Origin: UBA1858 sp963976865
GTDB taxonomy: Bacteria; Pseudomonadota; Gammaproteobacteria; UBA4575
DNA: 64,000 nt
Direction of reading: 5' to 3'
Assembly: GCA_963976865.1 (NCBI GenBank)
Contig: CAXBLY010000004.1
Coordinates: forward strand, 124,001-188,000
Made by a program: the position numbers and the translations under genes. Every line of letters begins with the position of its first letter. Positions within the stretch are counted from its first letter, which is position 1. The notes under the pieces are model-generated. The model was not told the DNA's origin, made no database searches, and was given only the letters and a program-made list of their open reading frames with translations. Positions 26,347 through 36,021 of this stretch are shown piece after piece.

Positions 26347-27753
26347 TTAAAAATACTTGCGCACATCGTCAAAGTGACCCGCAATCCCTGCAGCGGCGGC
26401 CATCGCAGGGCTAACCAGATGTGTACGACCACCCTGTCCCTGCCGACCTTCAAAATTTCTATTAGACGTTGAAGCACATCGCTCACCTGATTCAAGCTGA
26501 TCAGCATTCATACCCAGACACATTGAACAGCCAGGTTCTCGCCACTCAAACCCTGCTGCCTTGAAAATTTGATCCAGTCCTTCCTGCTCGGCCTGGCGTT
26601 TAACCAGACCTGAACCAGGAACGATCATGGCCAGCCTGATATTGCTCGCAAGTGTCTTACCCTGAACAACCTGTGCTGCTTCGCGTAGATCTTCAATTCT
26701 GGAATTGGTACATGAACCAATGAAAACCTTATCAACATCTATTTTATTAATTGCCTGTCCTGGTGTTAACCCCATATAAGCCAGCGCATTTCTCATCCCT
26801 TCTGCTTTGGTTGCATCAGATTCCAGAGCAGGATCTGGCACTACGCCATCTACAGGCACAACCATTTCTGGTGACGTCCCCCAACTCACTTGAGGGCTTA
26901 GCTGACTTGCATCCAGATTGACGGTGCTATCAAAAATTGCGCCTTCATCTGACACTAATTGACGCCAGGATTTCACTGCGGCATCCCACATCGCCTCTTT
27001 GGGTGCAAACGGCCGCCCGGCAATGTATTCAATTGTTTTATCGTCGACACCAATCACACCCGCTCTCGCACCGGCTTCAATCGACATATTACAAATCGTC
27101 ATACGTGCTTCTATGGACAGGTTTTCAATCGCTTCACCACAAAACTCTATGGTGTGACCGTTTCCACCTGCCGTACCAATTTTTGCTATTAACGCGAGCA
27201 CAATATCCTTTGAGTAAACACCTTTAGGTAATGCGCCACTGATATTTACACGCATCGACCTGGTTTTCCGAAGAAGTAAACACTGTGTCGCCAATACATG
27301 CTCCACTTCAGAAGTGCCAATTCCAAATGCCAGCGCAGCCAGGGCACCATGTGTAGACGTGTGTGAATCACCGCAAACAATCGTCATGCCTGGCAAGCTG
27401 GCACCCTGCTCAGGGCCAATGACATGCACTATGCCTTGACGAGGATCATTCATATCGAACTTTTGTAATTTAAAAAAAACACAGTTCTCATCCAGTGCCT
27501 GCAATTGTTTACGTGATACAGGATCTGTAATTTCCTTATCCCGGTCTGTGGTCGGCACATTATGATCTGGTACCGCAAGGATTGATGCTTTCCGCCAGGG
27601 CACTCTGCCCGCCAGACGCAAACTCTCAAACGCTTGTGGTGAAGTCACCTCATGCACAAGATGTCTATCGATATAGATCAGACTAGTGCCATCATCCTGC
27701 GTATGCACGATATGAGAATTCCAGAGTTTGTCGTATAAAGATAATGCAGTCAT
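26347..27753 (-). CDS. leuC: 3-isopropylmalate dehydratase large subunit
   Basis: Aconitase-family subunit carrying the [4Fe-4S] cluster. Ligands are Cys348 (GSCTNSR), Cys409 and Cys412 (EPGCSMCLGMN). Length is 468 residues. It is the first of the leuCDB genes and follows aroC by 86 nt. That gap shows a short ATCGG/CCGAT hairpin but no leader peptide rich in Leu codons, so classical attenuation is not evident. Confidence 0.97.
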   Translation of the reverse strand: MTALSLYDKLWNSHIVHTQDDGTSLIYIDRHLVHEVTSPQAFESLRLAGRVPWRKASILAVPDHNVPTTDRDKEITDPVSRKQLQALDENCVFFKLQKFDMNDPRQGIVHVIGPEQGASLPGMTIVCGDSHTSTHGALAALAFGIGTSEVEHVLATQCLLLRKTRSMRVNISGALPKGVYSKDIVLALIAKIGTAGGNGHTIEFCGEAIENLSIEARMTICNMSIEAGARAGVIGVDDKTIEYIAGRPFAPKEAMWDAAVKSWRQLVSDEGAIFDSTVNLDASQLSPQVSWGTSPEMVVPVDGVVPDPALESDATKAEGMRNALAYMGLTPGQAINKIDVDKVFIGSCTNSRIEDLREAAQVVQGKTLASNIRLAMIVPGSGLVKRQAEQEGLDQIFKAAGFEWREPGCSMCLGMNADQLESGERCASTSNRNFEGRQGQGGRTHLVSPAMAAAAGIAGHFDDVRKYF

Positions 27754-27839
27754 GAATGTTATTGTTTATTTGGTTTTGTTAATTGAATTAATACTCATCG
27801 GATTATTAAAACCCGATCTGTCCTGTAGTTAGTTATATT

Positions 27840-28937
27840 TTACTTAGATGCCGGGATATCTGGAAAGTCAGTTCTGACTTTGGCATTTTGGCCGCGATGT
27901 CGCAGCGCATGATCCGCCAGCACCAAGGCCATCATTGCCTCGGCTATGGGTACTGCGCGTATTCCCACACAGGGGTCATGACGTCCGTTAGTGACCACTT
28001 CTGTGCTCTTGCCCTGCTCATTAACAGATTCACCTGGTACACGAATACTTGATGTTGGCTTTAGCGCAATTGATGCAATTACATCCTGCCCCGAACTAAT
28101 CCCGCCGAGCACTCCACCAGAATTGTTCGACAGAAAACCATCCGGCTGAATATTATCGCGATGCTCGCTGCCTCGTTGCGTCACACAATCAAAACCAGAG
28201 CCAATCTCAACCGCTTTGACTGCGTTGATGCACATCATTGCTTTAGCAATATCAGCATCCAGACGATCAAATACAGGTTCTCCCCAGCCAACCGGCACTC
28301 CACTGGCCTGCACCATTAAACGTGCACCGATTGAATCGCCATCACGTCGCAACTGGTCTAGCAGTGCTTCCAGTTTGGGTACTTGCGCCTGATCACCGAA
28401 GAAGAATGGATTAGTCTCAACCTCACCCCAGTTCATGTTTTGCACTCGAATATCCCCTATCTGGGTGACACCTGCATGAATCTCGGTGTTGAAGTCGCGC
28501 AATAAAAACTGTTTCGCTATTGCACCTGCCGCAACACGCATCGCTGTCTCTCTAGCTGATGACCTGCCGCCGCCACGATAGTCCCGAATGCCGTATTTTT
28601 TAAAATACGTGTAATCTGCATGACCTGGTCTAAAACTTTGTGCAATATTGGAATAATCTTTGGATCGTTGATCTTCGTTACGAATCATTAATCCAATTGG
28701 TGTGCCTGTAGTTACACCTTCAAATACACCCGATAAAATTTCAACACGATCTGACTCGCGGCGCTGTGTAGTAAATTTAGATTGACCAGGTTTGCGACGA
28801 TCCAGATCAGGCTGTATGTGTTCTTCTGTCAGGGGAATACCAGGCGGACAGCCATCCACGATGGCACCTATTGCAGGCCCATGGCTTTCACCAAATGTAG
28901 TTACACAAAATATCGTTCCAAAAGTATTACCGGACAT
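27840..28937 (-). CDS. aroC: Chorismate synthase
   Basis: Last shikimate-pathway step, removing phosphate from EPSP to give chorismate with reduced FMN as cofactor. The 365 residues contain FGESHGPAIG (12-21), GGGRSSARETA and the C-terminal VTNGRHDPCVGIRAVPI. It begins 5 nt after prmB, the usual prmB-aroC pairing. Chorismate feeds tryptophan made by the nearby trpFBA genes. Confidence 0.97.
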   Translation of the reverse strand: MSGNTFGTIFCVTTFGESHGPAIGAIVDGCPPGIPLTEEHIQPDLDRRKPGQSKFTTQRRESDRVEILSGVFEGVTTGTPIGLMIRNEDQRSKDYSNIAQSFRPGHADYTYFKKYGIRDYRGGGRSSARETAMRVAAGAIAKQFLLRDFNTEIHAGVTQIGDIRVQNMNWGEVETNPFFFGDQAQVPKLEALLDQLRRDGDSIGARLMVQASGVPVGWGEPVFDRLDADIAKAMMCINAVKAVEIGSGFDCVTQRGSEHRDNIQPDGFLSNNSGGVLGGISSGQDVIASIALKPTSSIRVPGESVNEQGKSTEVVTNGRHDPCVGIRAVPIAEAMMALVLADHALRHRGQNAKVRTDFPDIPASK

Positions 28938-28942
28938 TTAAC

Positions 28943-29869
28943 TTACTCAACAGCATTAGTTTCAACAATTTTCTTACATTCCTCACCAGCAAGCACACAT
29001 ATTCCTTCACCACCATATTCCAGCTCATGCCACATAAAATCGATTTGCGGGAAATGTGCTTGCAGTGCTTGCGCAGACTGGCCTACTTCCAGCACTAAAA
29101 TACCCCTGGGTTCGAGAAACTGACACGCACCACAGATAATTCGTTTGGCGATATCGAGTCCGTCCTCACCGGCAAATAAGGCATGCGCTGGCTCATGGGA
29201 GAATTCACTAGGTAGATCTATCTGCTCTGACACAGGAACATACGGCGGATTAGCAATGATAATATCATATTGATGGCCGGGAAGTTGCTCGTAGACATCT
29301 GAAAGTACTACATTTATGCGCGATTGCAGGCCGTGAAAGATAATATTCCTGTTAGCCACTTTCAATGCTTTTGAGTCAATATCACTCACATCCACCTGAG
29401 AATGACCAAATTCCAGAGCCGCCAGTATCCCAAGACAGCCACTACCTGTGCACAAGTCCAGAATCCTGCGTACTGGCTGTTTTTCAGTCAACCATGGGAA
29501 AAACCGGTTTTCTATCATTTCTGCAATCGGCGAGCGCGGAATCAGCACGTTCTCATCGACAAAAAATTTCATTCCGGACAGCAGGGTTTCTCCAAGCAGG
29601 TAAGCTAGCGGAATTCTAGAGAATATGCGCTTATGCACAATTTCCTGCAGTCGATCCACATGTGCATGATCAAGTAATTTAGCTGCCGACTCTTCACCAA
29701 AATCGGGTGGCAATCCCACAACAAAACTGACAAGATACGCGGCCTCATCTACCGAGGTTTGTATCCCGTGGCCATAATTCAGCGGGTGCTTTTGTAGAAG
29801 ATGTGCAATCTCATGCACTGCATCTGTTACACACTTGCATTCCAGTGCGATTGAATTTTGCATATCCAT
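28943..29869 (-). CDS. prmB: Ribosomal protein uL3 glutamine N5-methyltransferase PrmB
   Basis: SAM-dependent methyltransferase acting on a Gln of ribosomal protein uL3. The Rossmann core has the SAM motif LDLCTGSGCLGI and the substrate-binding NPPYVP that defines Gln methylation. The 308-residue length fits PrmB better than the shorter PrmC, and adjacency to aroC supports PrmB. It is divergent from the SCO1 gene. Confidence 0.95.
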   Translation of the reverse strand: MDMQNSIALECKCVTDAVHEIAHLLQKHPLNYGHGIQTSVDEAAYLVSFVVGLPPDFGEESAAKLLDHAHVDRLQEIVHKRIFSRIPLAYLLGETLLSGMKFFVDENVLIPRSPIAEMIENRFFPWLTEKQPVRRILDLCTGSGCLGILAALEFGHSQVDVSDIDSKALKVANRNIIFHGLQSRINVVLSDVYEQLPGHQYDIIIANPPYVPVSEQIDLPSEFSHEPAHALFAGEDGLDIAKRIICGACQFLEPRGILVLEVGQSAQALQAHFPQIDFMWHELEYGGEGICVLAGEECKKIVETNAVE

Positions 29870-29888
29870 TGTTTGGTCAAATTTAATT

Positions 29889-29916
29889 TTGATAACTCAG
29901 ATCAAGAAATTATAGC
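29889..29916 (+). promoter_or_regulatory. Candidate promoter of the SCO1-psd pair
   Basis: TTGATA (29889-29894) and TATAGC (29911-29916) with 16-nt spacing, ending 18 nt before the ATG at 29935. Confidence 0.4.
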
Positions 29917-29934
29917 TTTACAAAGACATTAACC

Positions 29935-30582
29935 ATGAACGCGATGAACAAAGCAATCTTAATTATCCTGGCGATTACCATCCCTGTCAGCGTGGGAATT
30001 TATGTTTCAGGTAAAAAATTTGCGTCAGGCGACATCACAACACAACTTAAACAGGCGACTTATTTGTATGACCAGCAAAAAGCAATCGCTGACTTTACTC
30101 TGGTTGATCAGCACAACAACACGTTCACGCCGAACAGCATCAAAGGCGCATGGACATTCTGGTTTTTTGGATTCACCCATTGTCCGGATGTATGCCCGAT
30201 CACTCTGAGTACTTTAAGCGCCACTGTGAATCAATTGAAGTCCACACACAATATTGAAGACGAGATAAAAATTATTTTCGTTTCGGTAGACCCTGAGCGG
30301 GATAATCTCGCCAAACTAAAATCCTATACCAGCTCGTTCAGCGAATATGCGCTAGGGGTGACTGCCGACGCAGACCAGCTTGCACCATTCCTTAAAAATA
30401 TGGGCATAATTGCAGTGAAGCAATTACCCAGACAGGGATCATCAGAATATCAGGTTGATCACAGTAGCTCAATTTATCTGATTGCGCCCGACACTGGCAT
30501 CAGCGCACTTTTTAGTACACCACATAATGCTGAGGATATCGCTCAGGACTTTTTAACAATTCGTAAATTTTATACTCGCTAA
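29935..30582 (+). CDS. SCO1/SenC family copper chaperone
   Basis: Membrane-anchored thioredoxin-fold protein that delivers copper to the CuA site of cytochrome oxidase or buffers redox. One N-terminal helix (about 7-23) anchors a periplasmic domain. The copper ligands Cys83 and Cys87 (FTHCPDVCP) and His176 (VDHSSS) are all present. Length is 215 residues. No cytochrome oxidase gene is in the window. The stop overlaps the psd start by 1 nt, so the two are translationally coupled. Confidence 0.93.
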   Translation: MNAMNKAILIILAITIPVSVGIYVSGKKFASGDITTQLKQATYLYDQQKAIADFTLVDQHNNTFTPNSIKGAWTFWFFGFTHCPDVCPITLSTLSATVNQLKSTHNIEDEIKIIFVSVDPERDNLAKLKSYTSSFSEYALGVTADADQLAPFLKNMGIIAVKQLPRQGSSEYQVDHSSSIYLIAPDTGISALFSTPHNAEDIAQDFLTIRKFYTR

Positions 30583-31454
30583 TGGAACCTGCTCTTGCTA
30601 CTCGCTGGGAAAAATTAAAAGGCTTAATTTTTCACTGCTTCCCACACCACTTACTATCACGCACAACTTTTTGGCTGACGCGCCTGGAATTACCTTTCAC
30701 CGAGAGGTTGATAAAACTCTTCATTAGCGCTTTCAAAGTCGATATGAAAGATGCAGTAACTGAAGATGTTTCCCGTTACAAAACGTTTAACGAATTTTTT
30801 ACGCGCGAACTAAAACCAGAGACACGCCCCATCGATCATAAGCCTGACTCCATCGTATCTCCGTGTGATGGCAAGATCAGTATGTTTGGCAATATCGACC
30901 AGCACACGCTGTTACAAGCTAAAAACAAAACATTCACACTTAATGAGTTTCTAACACCAAACTGCACATATCTGGATAAATTTACTGGCGGCAGCTTTTA
31001 TACTATTTACTTATCGCCTCGTGATTACCATCGCGTACATTCAGCTCATGCAGGACAACTCCTGGAAATGATATACGTTCCAGGCAGGTTATTTAGTGTC
31101 GCGCCTTACGCACCCAAGGCAATTGACAAATTATATGCGCGTAATGAAAGAGTTGCCTCTATTTTCAAAATTGATGGTGGCTACATGGCACTCACGATGG
31201 TCGGCGCAGTCAACGTGGCTGCAATAGAGATGAGCTGGGAAGGTTTAGTGACACCGCCGCACCTAAATACAGTCGTACATTACGATTATACAGATCGATC
31301 CATTAATCTGGACAAGGGAGAACAGATAGGCACTTTTAATATGGGTTCCACTGTCGTGATGATGTTTTCGAAAAATTATGCACAGGCATTACAACATCTT
31401 CATATCGACCAAGCCGTCAAAATGGGAGAAGCGATTGCTGTACGAAACAACTAA
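30582..31454 (+). CDS. psd: Phosphatidylserine decarboxylase proenzyme
   Basis: Makes phosphatidylethanolamine at the inner membrane. The proenzyme cleaves itself to produce a pyruvoyl group; the cleavage motif is MGST here (Gly255-Ser256) in place of the common LGST. The Asp-His-Ser processing triad is plausible as Asp96 (CDGK), His153 (YHRVH) and Ser256. The 290-residue length matches the bacterial type I enzyme. Confidence 0.96.
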   Translation: MEPALATRWEKLKGLIFHCFPHHLLSRTTFWLTRLELPFTERLIKLFISAFKVDMKDAVTEDVSRYKTFNEFFTRELKPETRPIDHKPDSIVSPCDGKISMFGNIDQHTLLQAKNKTFTLNEFLTPNCTYLDKFTGGSFYTIYLSPRDYHRVHSAHAGQLLEMIYVPGRLFSVAPYAPKAIDKLYARNERVASIFKIDGGYMALTMVGAVNVAAIEMSWEGLVTPPHLNTVVHYDYTDRSINLDKGEQIGTFNMGSTVVMMFSKNYAQALQHLHIDQAVKMGEAIAVRNN

Positions 31455-31456
31455 AA

Positions 31457-32416
31457 TCAGGCGTGATCCCAATCGAAGCTAATGACTTCGGAAATTGTGG
31501 AGGCACCGAGCGCCAACATCATCACACGATCAAAACCTACGGCCACTCCCGCACACTCAGGAAGACCATGCCGTTGTGCATCAATTAAACGCTGATCCAC
31601 ATCGACGTTTACAAGCCCACGCTGTTTTCTAATTTTCTGATCATTAACAAAACGATCTAACTGCTGTTCAGAGTCCAGTAATTCCACATAGCCATTGGCC
31701 AGTTCCAATCCTTTATAAAATACTTCAAATCTTTCTGAGACAGAATTGTCATCGTCATTTAATTTGGACAGTGCAGCTTGAGATGCTGGGTAGTGAAAAA
31801 CCACCGTCACTGATTGCTCACACATGGCAGATTCAACTTTATGCGAAAACAAAAAATCGACACACTGCTGCACTGAGATATCGCTGCGCATTACCAGACC
31901 ATTCTCTGCTGCTAATTTTTTAATTTCGCTTTCTGGTAGTAAATTCAGTGATGTGCCTAAGGCTTTGTCGGTTAAGTCATGGTAACTGATATATTCAGTA
32001 TTGATTATTTCATCACTTTTCCCCAAAAGGGTAGTAATAAGGTCGACAGTCTCTTGCATCATCTGCTTCAGACAATAACCTCGCCGGTACCATTCGACCA
32101 TGGTAAATTCCGGATTATGCACAGCTCCCTGTTCACCTACGCGAAATGATTTGCATATCTGAAAAATATCGGGCGCACCAAACGCAAGTAGCCTCTTCAT
32201 GGAATATTCAGGAGAGGTTTGCAAATATCGTTGCGCAGTATCGCCCGCAGTCAAACTTAAAGACTCTATGTTTGGGTCAGTGACGGTAGATACGCATGCC
32301 AGAGGTGTTTCTACTTCCAGTACATGACGCCGGGAAAAGAACTCACGTGTTAAATCAAGCAGCTGGGCACGATGCACCAGGTTATGCAAACTGGCTGTCG
32401 GGCGCCAATCAGACAT
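31457..32416 (-). CDS. epmA: EF-P beta-lysine ligase EpmA
   Basis: Class II lysyl-tRNA synthetase paralogue that attaches (R)-beta-lysine to Lys34 of EF-P. The 319 residues cover only a catalytic domain and lack the OB-fold anticodon-binding domain of LysRS. Class II motif 2 is in AVHNPEFTMVEWY, and motif 3 in AGVAVGFDRVMMLALG. It lies 19 nt after efp on the same strand, with epmB divergent beyond, so all parts of the modification are together. Confidence 0.96.
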   Translation of the reverse strand: MSDWRPTASLHNLVHRAQLLDLTREFFSRRHVLEVETPLACVSTVTDPNIESLSLTAGDTAQRYLQTSPEYSMKRLLAFGAPDIFQICKSFRVGEQGAVHNPEFTMVEWYRRGYCLKQMMQETVDLITTLLGKSDEIINTEYISYHDLTDKALGTSLNLLPESEIKKLAAENGLVMRSDISVQQCVDFLFSHKVESAMCEQSVTVVFHYPASQAALSKLNDDDNSVSERFEVFYKGLELANGYVELLDSEQQLDRFVNDQKIRKQRGLVNVDVDQRLIDAQRHGLPECAGVAVGFDRVMMLALGASTISEVISFDWDHA

Positions 32417-32435
32417 TTTTACACGAAACCGTCTT

Positions 32436-33008
32436 TTAACTATCTTTTACACGAGACACGTATTCACCTGTACGTGTGTCAATTTTAATCACTTCACCTT
32501 CTTCAACAAAGAGCGGCACTTTAACCGTTGCCCCGGTTTCGAGCGTGGCAGGTTTTGTTGCACCTTGAGCCGTATCTCCTTTTACTCCTGGATCAGACTG
32601 GGTGATTTTTAATTCCACAAAATTGGGGGCACTTACTGATAGCGGTGCACCGTTGTACAGGGTTACCAGACATATATCCTGATCTTTCAGCCACTTAGCA
32701 GATTCTCCTACAGCATTTTCGTCTGCTGCATGCTGCTCAAATGTATTTTGATCCATAAAATGCCATTGCTCCCCATCTGTATATAGATATTGCATATCAA
32801 CATCCATTACATCAGCGCCTTCTACACTATCTCCGGACTTAAAGGTGCGATCCACTACTCGACCTGTTTTAAGATTACGAATCTTAACGCGACTAAAGGC
32901 TTGCCCTTTCCCGGGTTTAACAAATTCATTCTCGACGATAGTATGCGGATCTCCATCGAGCATGATTTTAAGACCTGACTTGAATTCGTTAGTACTGTAA
33001 TTTGCCAT
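32436..33008 (-). CDS. efp: Elongation factor P
   Basis: Rescues ribosomes stalled at polyproline stretches. The 190-residue, three-domain protein carries the modifiable Lys34 in PGKGQA, exactly the E. coli position, which fits the EpmA/EpmB genes on either side. It is transcribed toward epmA, and its 5' end is 32 nt from the divergent epmB start. Its promoter therefore probably lies within or close to the epmB 5' end. No strong ribosome-binding site is evident. Confidence 0.97.
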   Translation of the reverse strand: MANYSTNEFKSGLKIMLDGDPHTIVENEFVKPGKGQAFSRVKIRNLKTGRVVDRTFKSGDSVEGADVMDVDMQYLYTDGEQWHFMDQNTFEQHAADENAVGESAKWLKDQDICLVTLYNGAPLSVSAPNFVELKITQSDPGVKGDTAQGATKPATLETGATVKVPLFVEEGEVIKIDTRTGEYVSRVKDS

Positions 33009-33040
33009 AAAGGTAATTTAGATAATTTTGAAGAGGCAAC

Positions 33041-34033
33041 ATGATACCGTGCAAGCAATCAGCAAAACATCCCCTACATTGGAAAAAATTATTCGCGGAC
33101 TCTTACGTAGGCGTTAAAGAAATATCGAGAGATTTCTCTAGTAATTCAATGACTACAGATACACTGAACAAAATCAATTCACTTTTTCCTGTTCAGGTAT
33201 CCCGCCAATTGCTCAGCAACCATCCGCTGGATGGGCCAGTATTGAGGCAATATTTACCCAGCCCCAATGAACTTATTGATCCCGCTGGCTACACTCACGA
33301 CCCGGTCGGTGATATTTCAGCGACCATGCAGCCTGGAGTTATCAAAAAATACAGGCATCGTGTATTACTGATTACCAATAACACTTGTCCGATACATTGC
33401 CGTTATTGTTTTAGAAAAGATTTCCCTTATCCGCAATCCAGTCCTAATACCCATCACTTCAGAGAAGCACTCGAATTTTGCCAAAAAGACGAATCAATAA
33501 ACGAAATAATTCTCAGTGGTGGCGACCCGCTTAGCCTGGAAGATGAAACTCTCGACAAACTGTTTAAAGCAATTGAGGAAATCCCTCACATCAAAACTAT
33601 TCGTTTACACACAAAATATCCCTCAATATTTCCAGAGCGTATTACAGACAGTCTCGTCTCAACACTTAAACAATGCGCTCTCAACACGGTTTGCGTATTT
33701 CACATCAATCACCCGGATGAAATCAGCCAGCATTTCTGTGATGCAGTGCAAAAAATCAAACAAACCAATACATTGACACTCAACCAGTCTGTACTGCTGA
33801 AAAAAGTAAATGATAACGCACAGGTACTAATTGATTTATCCCATAAATTATTTGCAGCAGGGATACTCCCCTATTACCTGCACAAGCTAGACCCTGCAAA
33901 AGGAACCCATCACTTCAAGGTTTCAGATGATTATGCTGAACTGCTTATTCAGGAAATGAAAAATAGTCTGCCGGGGTATTTGGTGCCAAAACTTGCCCAG
34001 GAAATTGCAGGGCAAAATAGCAAATCCTACTGA
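33041..34033 (+). CDS. epmB: EF-P L-lysine 2,3-aminomutase EpmB
   Basis: Radical SAM/PLP enzyme that converts L-lysine to (R)-beta-lysine for EpmA. The cluster motif is Cys116, Cys120 and Cys123 (CPIHCRYCF). SGGDPL and the C-terminal PYYLHKLDPAKG and GYLVPKL blocks match the family. Length is 330 residues. The ATG has GAGG 5 nt upstream. It is divergent from efp and is followed by the FimW-like gene after about 100 nt. Confidence 0.95.
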   Translation: MIPCKQSAKHPLHWKKLFADSYVGVKEISRDFSSNSMTTDTLNKINSLFPVQVSRQLLSNHPLDGPVLRQYLPSPNELIDPAGYTHDPVGDISATMQPGVIKKYRHRVLLITNNTCPIHCRYCFRKDFPYPQSSPNTHHFREALEFCQKDESINEIILSGGDPLSLEDETLDKLFKAIEEIPHIKTIRLHTKYPSIFPERITDSLVSTLKQCALNTVCVFHINHPDEISQHFCDAVQKIKQTNTLTLNQSVLLKKVNDNAQVLIDLSHKLFAAGILPYYLHKLDPAKGTHHFKVSDDYAELLIQEMKNSLPGYLVPKLAQEIAGQNSKSY

Positions 34034-34137
34034 AATCCATAACCCATTAGTTGTTGGTCGATTTATTTGAATTTCCCAGTTGATAAGGCAATCACAATCT
34101 TCAAATTGGATAACAATTACACTAAATAGCATCAATT

Positions 34138-35991
34138 ATGATAGACGGGCTGCTACTGCCGACAAGTAGGCGATTAGTTGGCCGCTTTTTATTAGTACAA
34201 GTTTTAGAATCTAAAGTTGATACTTTAAATCTGCAGGGAACTATTTCGATGTTATTGGACATGCAAATCTATATGCCGACACAGGATCCATTGGCACAGC
34301 CGGATATTGCATTTACCCCGCGCCAGATCAAGAAATGGATCAAAGCATTACCAATGATTAATCTTGATTCTGCCAGCAAACAAACATACCAGTTAATCGC
34401 CGCAAGCAATCGTCAGTCTTACCCTGTCAAACAAAGATTTGCTTCAATAGAACTGCTGCAACCGCTATCAAAAACATTCCTTGATCATCACCGTAGATAT
34501 TTAGCCTGTCAGACATTTCCATTGTCACCAAGTGCCACAGAGATATTCCACCTGCAACAAAACATGAATGCCGAACTCGGAATTGCCTTCAAAATTATTA
34601 TCTCTGAAGTTGTCCAGGGCGATGCAAAACTGGAACAGAAGAAGTTGCTTTATTGCATATACAAGGCCATCTCTCATCTTCAACAACAGTATGTTGCATG
34701 CTTGTTAATGTATCAGGAAATTCCTAACAGCCTATGGCACGATATATGTCAGCTTTACAGAGTTGCAGAACACTACGGGTTGCATACCGCTTTAATTAGC
34801 AAGGAAGGAACAAAAGAAAAAACAACTATTATCAATATATTCAAACATCTTTGCGCACTCACTTTAATTTCATTTAACCAGTTACGCCAGGGTGAAGCCA
34901 GCAAAGTAAACAAGTTCCTTGAAATGCATCATGAGCTAATTGATATCACACCCAATGCCGACGCCTTGTCCTGTGAATATATCTATATCGCCAATCTCGC
35001 TACTGGCAAACATCCAACATATTACATACCCAGAGAAATGCCCATTTCTACCGAGAATCGCTTTATCGGTTATGCAGCATTAGTCAGCAAACTTGCGGAA
35101 TCAACCAGAAAATTTACACAAAGCACTTCATATTACTTGCAGTCAAATGAAGAACTGGACCCTGAATTAGCCGGCCGCCTGATTACAATGATTGGCAATC
35201 CAAGCCAGCGCCACAAAAAGAGAATCAAAAGTGACCAGGTTGTACGTGCAATCATTGGACTGTCTCGGATCGTAGAAACAATGAGTCCAAAATCAGAAGA
35301 CATCACCAATCAGGCAGAACAGAGCTCTTTTGTGGTTAATAGCCTTTCTTTATTGCCAATCGAAGAATCCATCAATGCCAGATCCCCCAAAACCTTAAGC
35401 CAGTCTTCGGCCAATGAAACATTGAGCGATGTATGGAATCCATTTGCTGTTCAGTCCAGCCTGAAAAAAGATGAAAACATCAATCAGCAAGATGAAAAAA
35501 AATTCTCAGGGATAATCGCTTCACTGGACAAGTGGCAGGTAGAAAATTTTAACGCAGGTGGGTTTTGCCTGCATTACAAAGCCGATGGCATTTGCACTAC
35601 TCGCGTTGGCGAAATAATTGCTATACGCGACGAAAACGAAGGCTGTGAAACTTTACAGTGGCGCGTAGGTATTATTAGATGGATGCAGGGACTACCCAAC
35701 AAGGAACACAAAGTGGGCGTGGAGCTTTTTGGTGCAGAATGCGCATGCATAACTGCATACAACAAGAACAATACTCATCTGGAGTACCACGGGCTATTAC
35801 TCAAAAGAATTTTCGAAAACAGTAAAAGCTATAGCCTGCTACTGCCTTCAAATTCAAGTCTGGACTCACGTGAAATTAATATCAAAGGCACAAGCAGTCA
35901 GCGCACTGTTATGCTGGGGAGAACACTGGAAAAAACGAGTTGTTTCTCACATATAGAAGTAATAAAAATATTCGGCAAAGAAAAACAATAA
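34138..35991 (+). CDS. FimW-like protein with atypical PilZ-like C-terminal domain
   Basis: 617 residues with no catalytic motif. The first 400 are mostly helical. The C-terminal part (about 460-545) resembles a PilZ beta barrel: NFNAGGFC (470-477) sits where PilZ has (D/N)xSxxG, followed by VGEIIAI, WRVGIIRWMQG and VGVELFG (526-532). The gene directly precedes a FimX homologue. In Pseudomonas aeruginosa, as I recall it, the gene before fimX (PA4958) encodes FimW, a polar c-di-GMP effector for type IV pili. Homology is inferred from context and the C-terminal fold. The PilZ binding motif is imperfect, so ligand binding is not assured. Confidence 0.65.
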   Translation: MIDGLLLPTSRRLVGRFLLVQVLESKVDTLNLQGTISMLLDMQIYMPTQDPLAQPDIAFTPRQIKKWIKALPMINLDSASKQTYQLIAASNRQSYPVKQRFASIELLQPLSKTFLDHHRRYLACQTFPLSPSATEIFHLQQNMNAELGIAFKIIISEVVQGDAKLEQKKLLYCIYKAISHLQQQYVACLLMYQEIPNSLWHDICQLYRVAEHYGLHTALISKEGTKEKTTIINIFKHLCALTLISFNQLRQGEASKVNKFLEMHHELIDITPNADALSCEYIYIANLATGKHPTYYIPREMPISTENRFIGYAALVSKLAESTRKFTQSTSYYLQSNEELDPELAGRLITMIGNPSQRHKKRIKSDQVVRAIIGLSRIVETMSPKSEDITNQAEQSSFVVNSLSLLPIEESINARSPKTLSQSSANETLSDVWNPFAVQSSLKKDENINQQDEKKFSGIIASLDKWQVENFNAGGFCLHYKADGICTTRVGEIIAIRDENEGCETLQWRVGIIRWMQGLPNKEHKVGVELFGAECACITAYNKNNTHLEYHGLLLKRIFENSKSYSLLLPSNSSLDSREINIKGTSSQRTVMLGRTLEKTSCFSHIEVIKIFGKEKQ

Positions 35992-36021
35992 GTTTACTGA
36001 AAGGAATCAGGCTTTAGGTAC

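Noticed and set aside
27754..27839. Possible leucine attenuator before leuC
   Set aside because: Only a 5-bp stem is visible and there is no short frame with clustered Leu codons.
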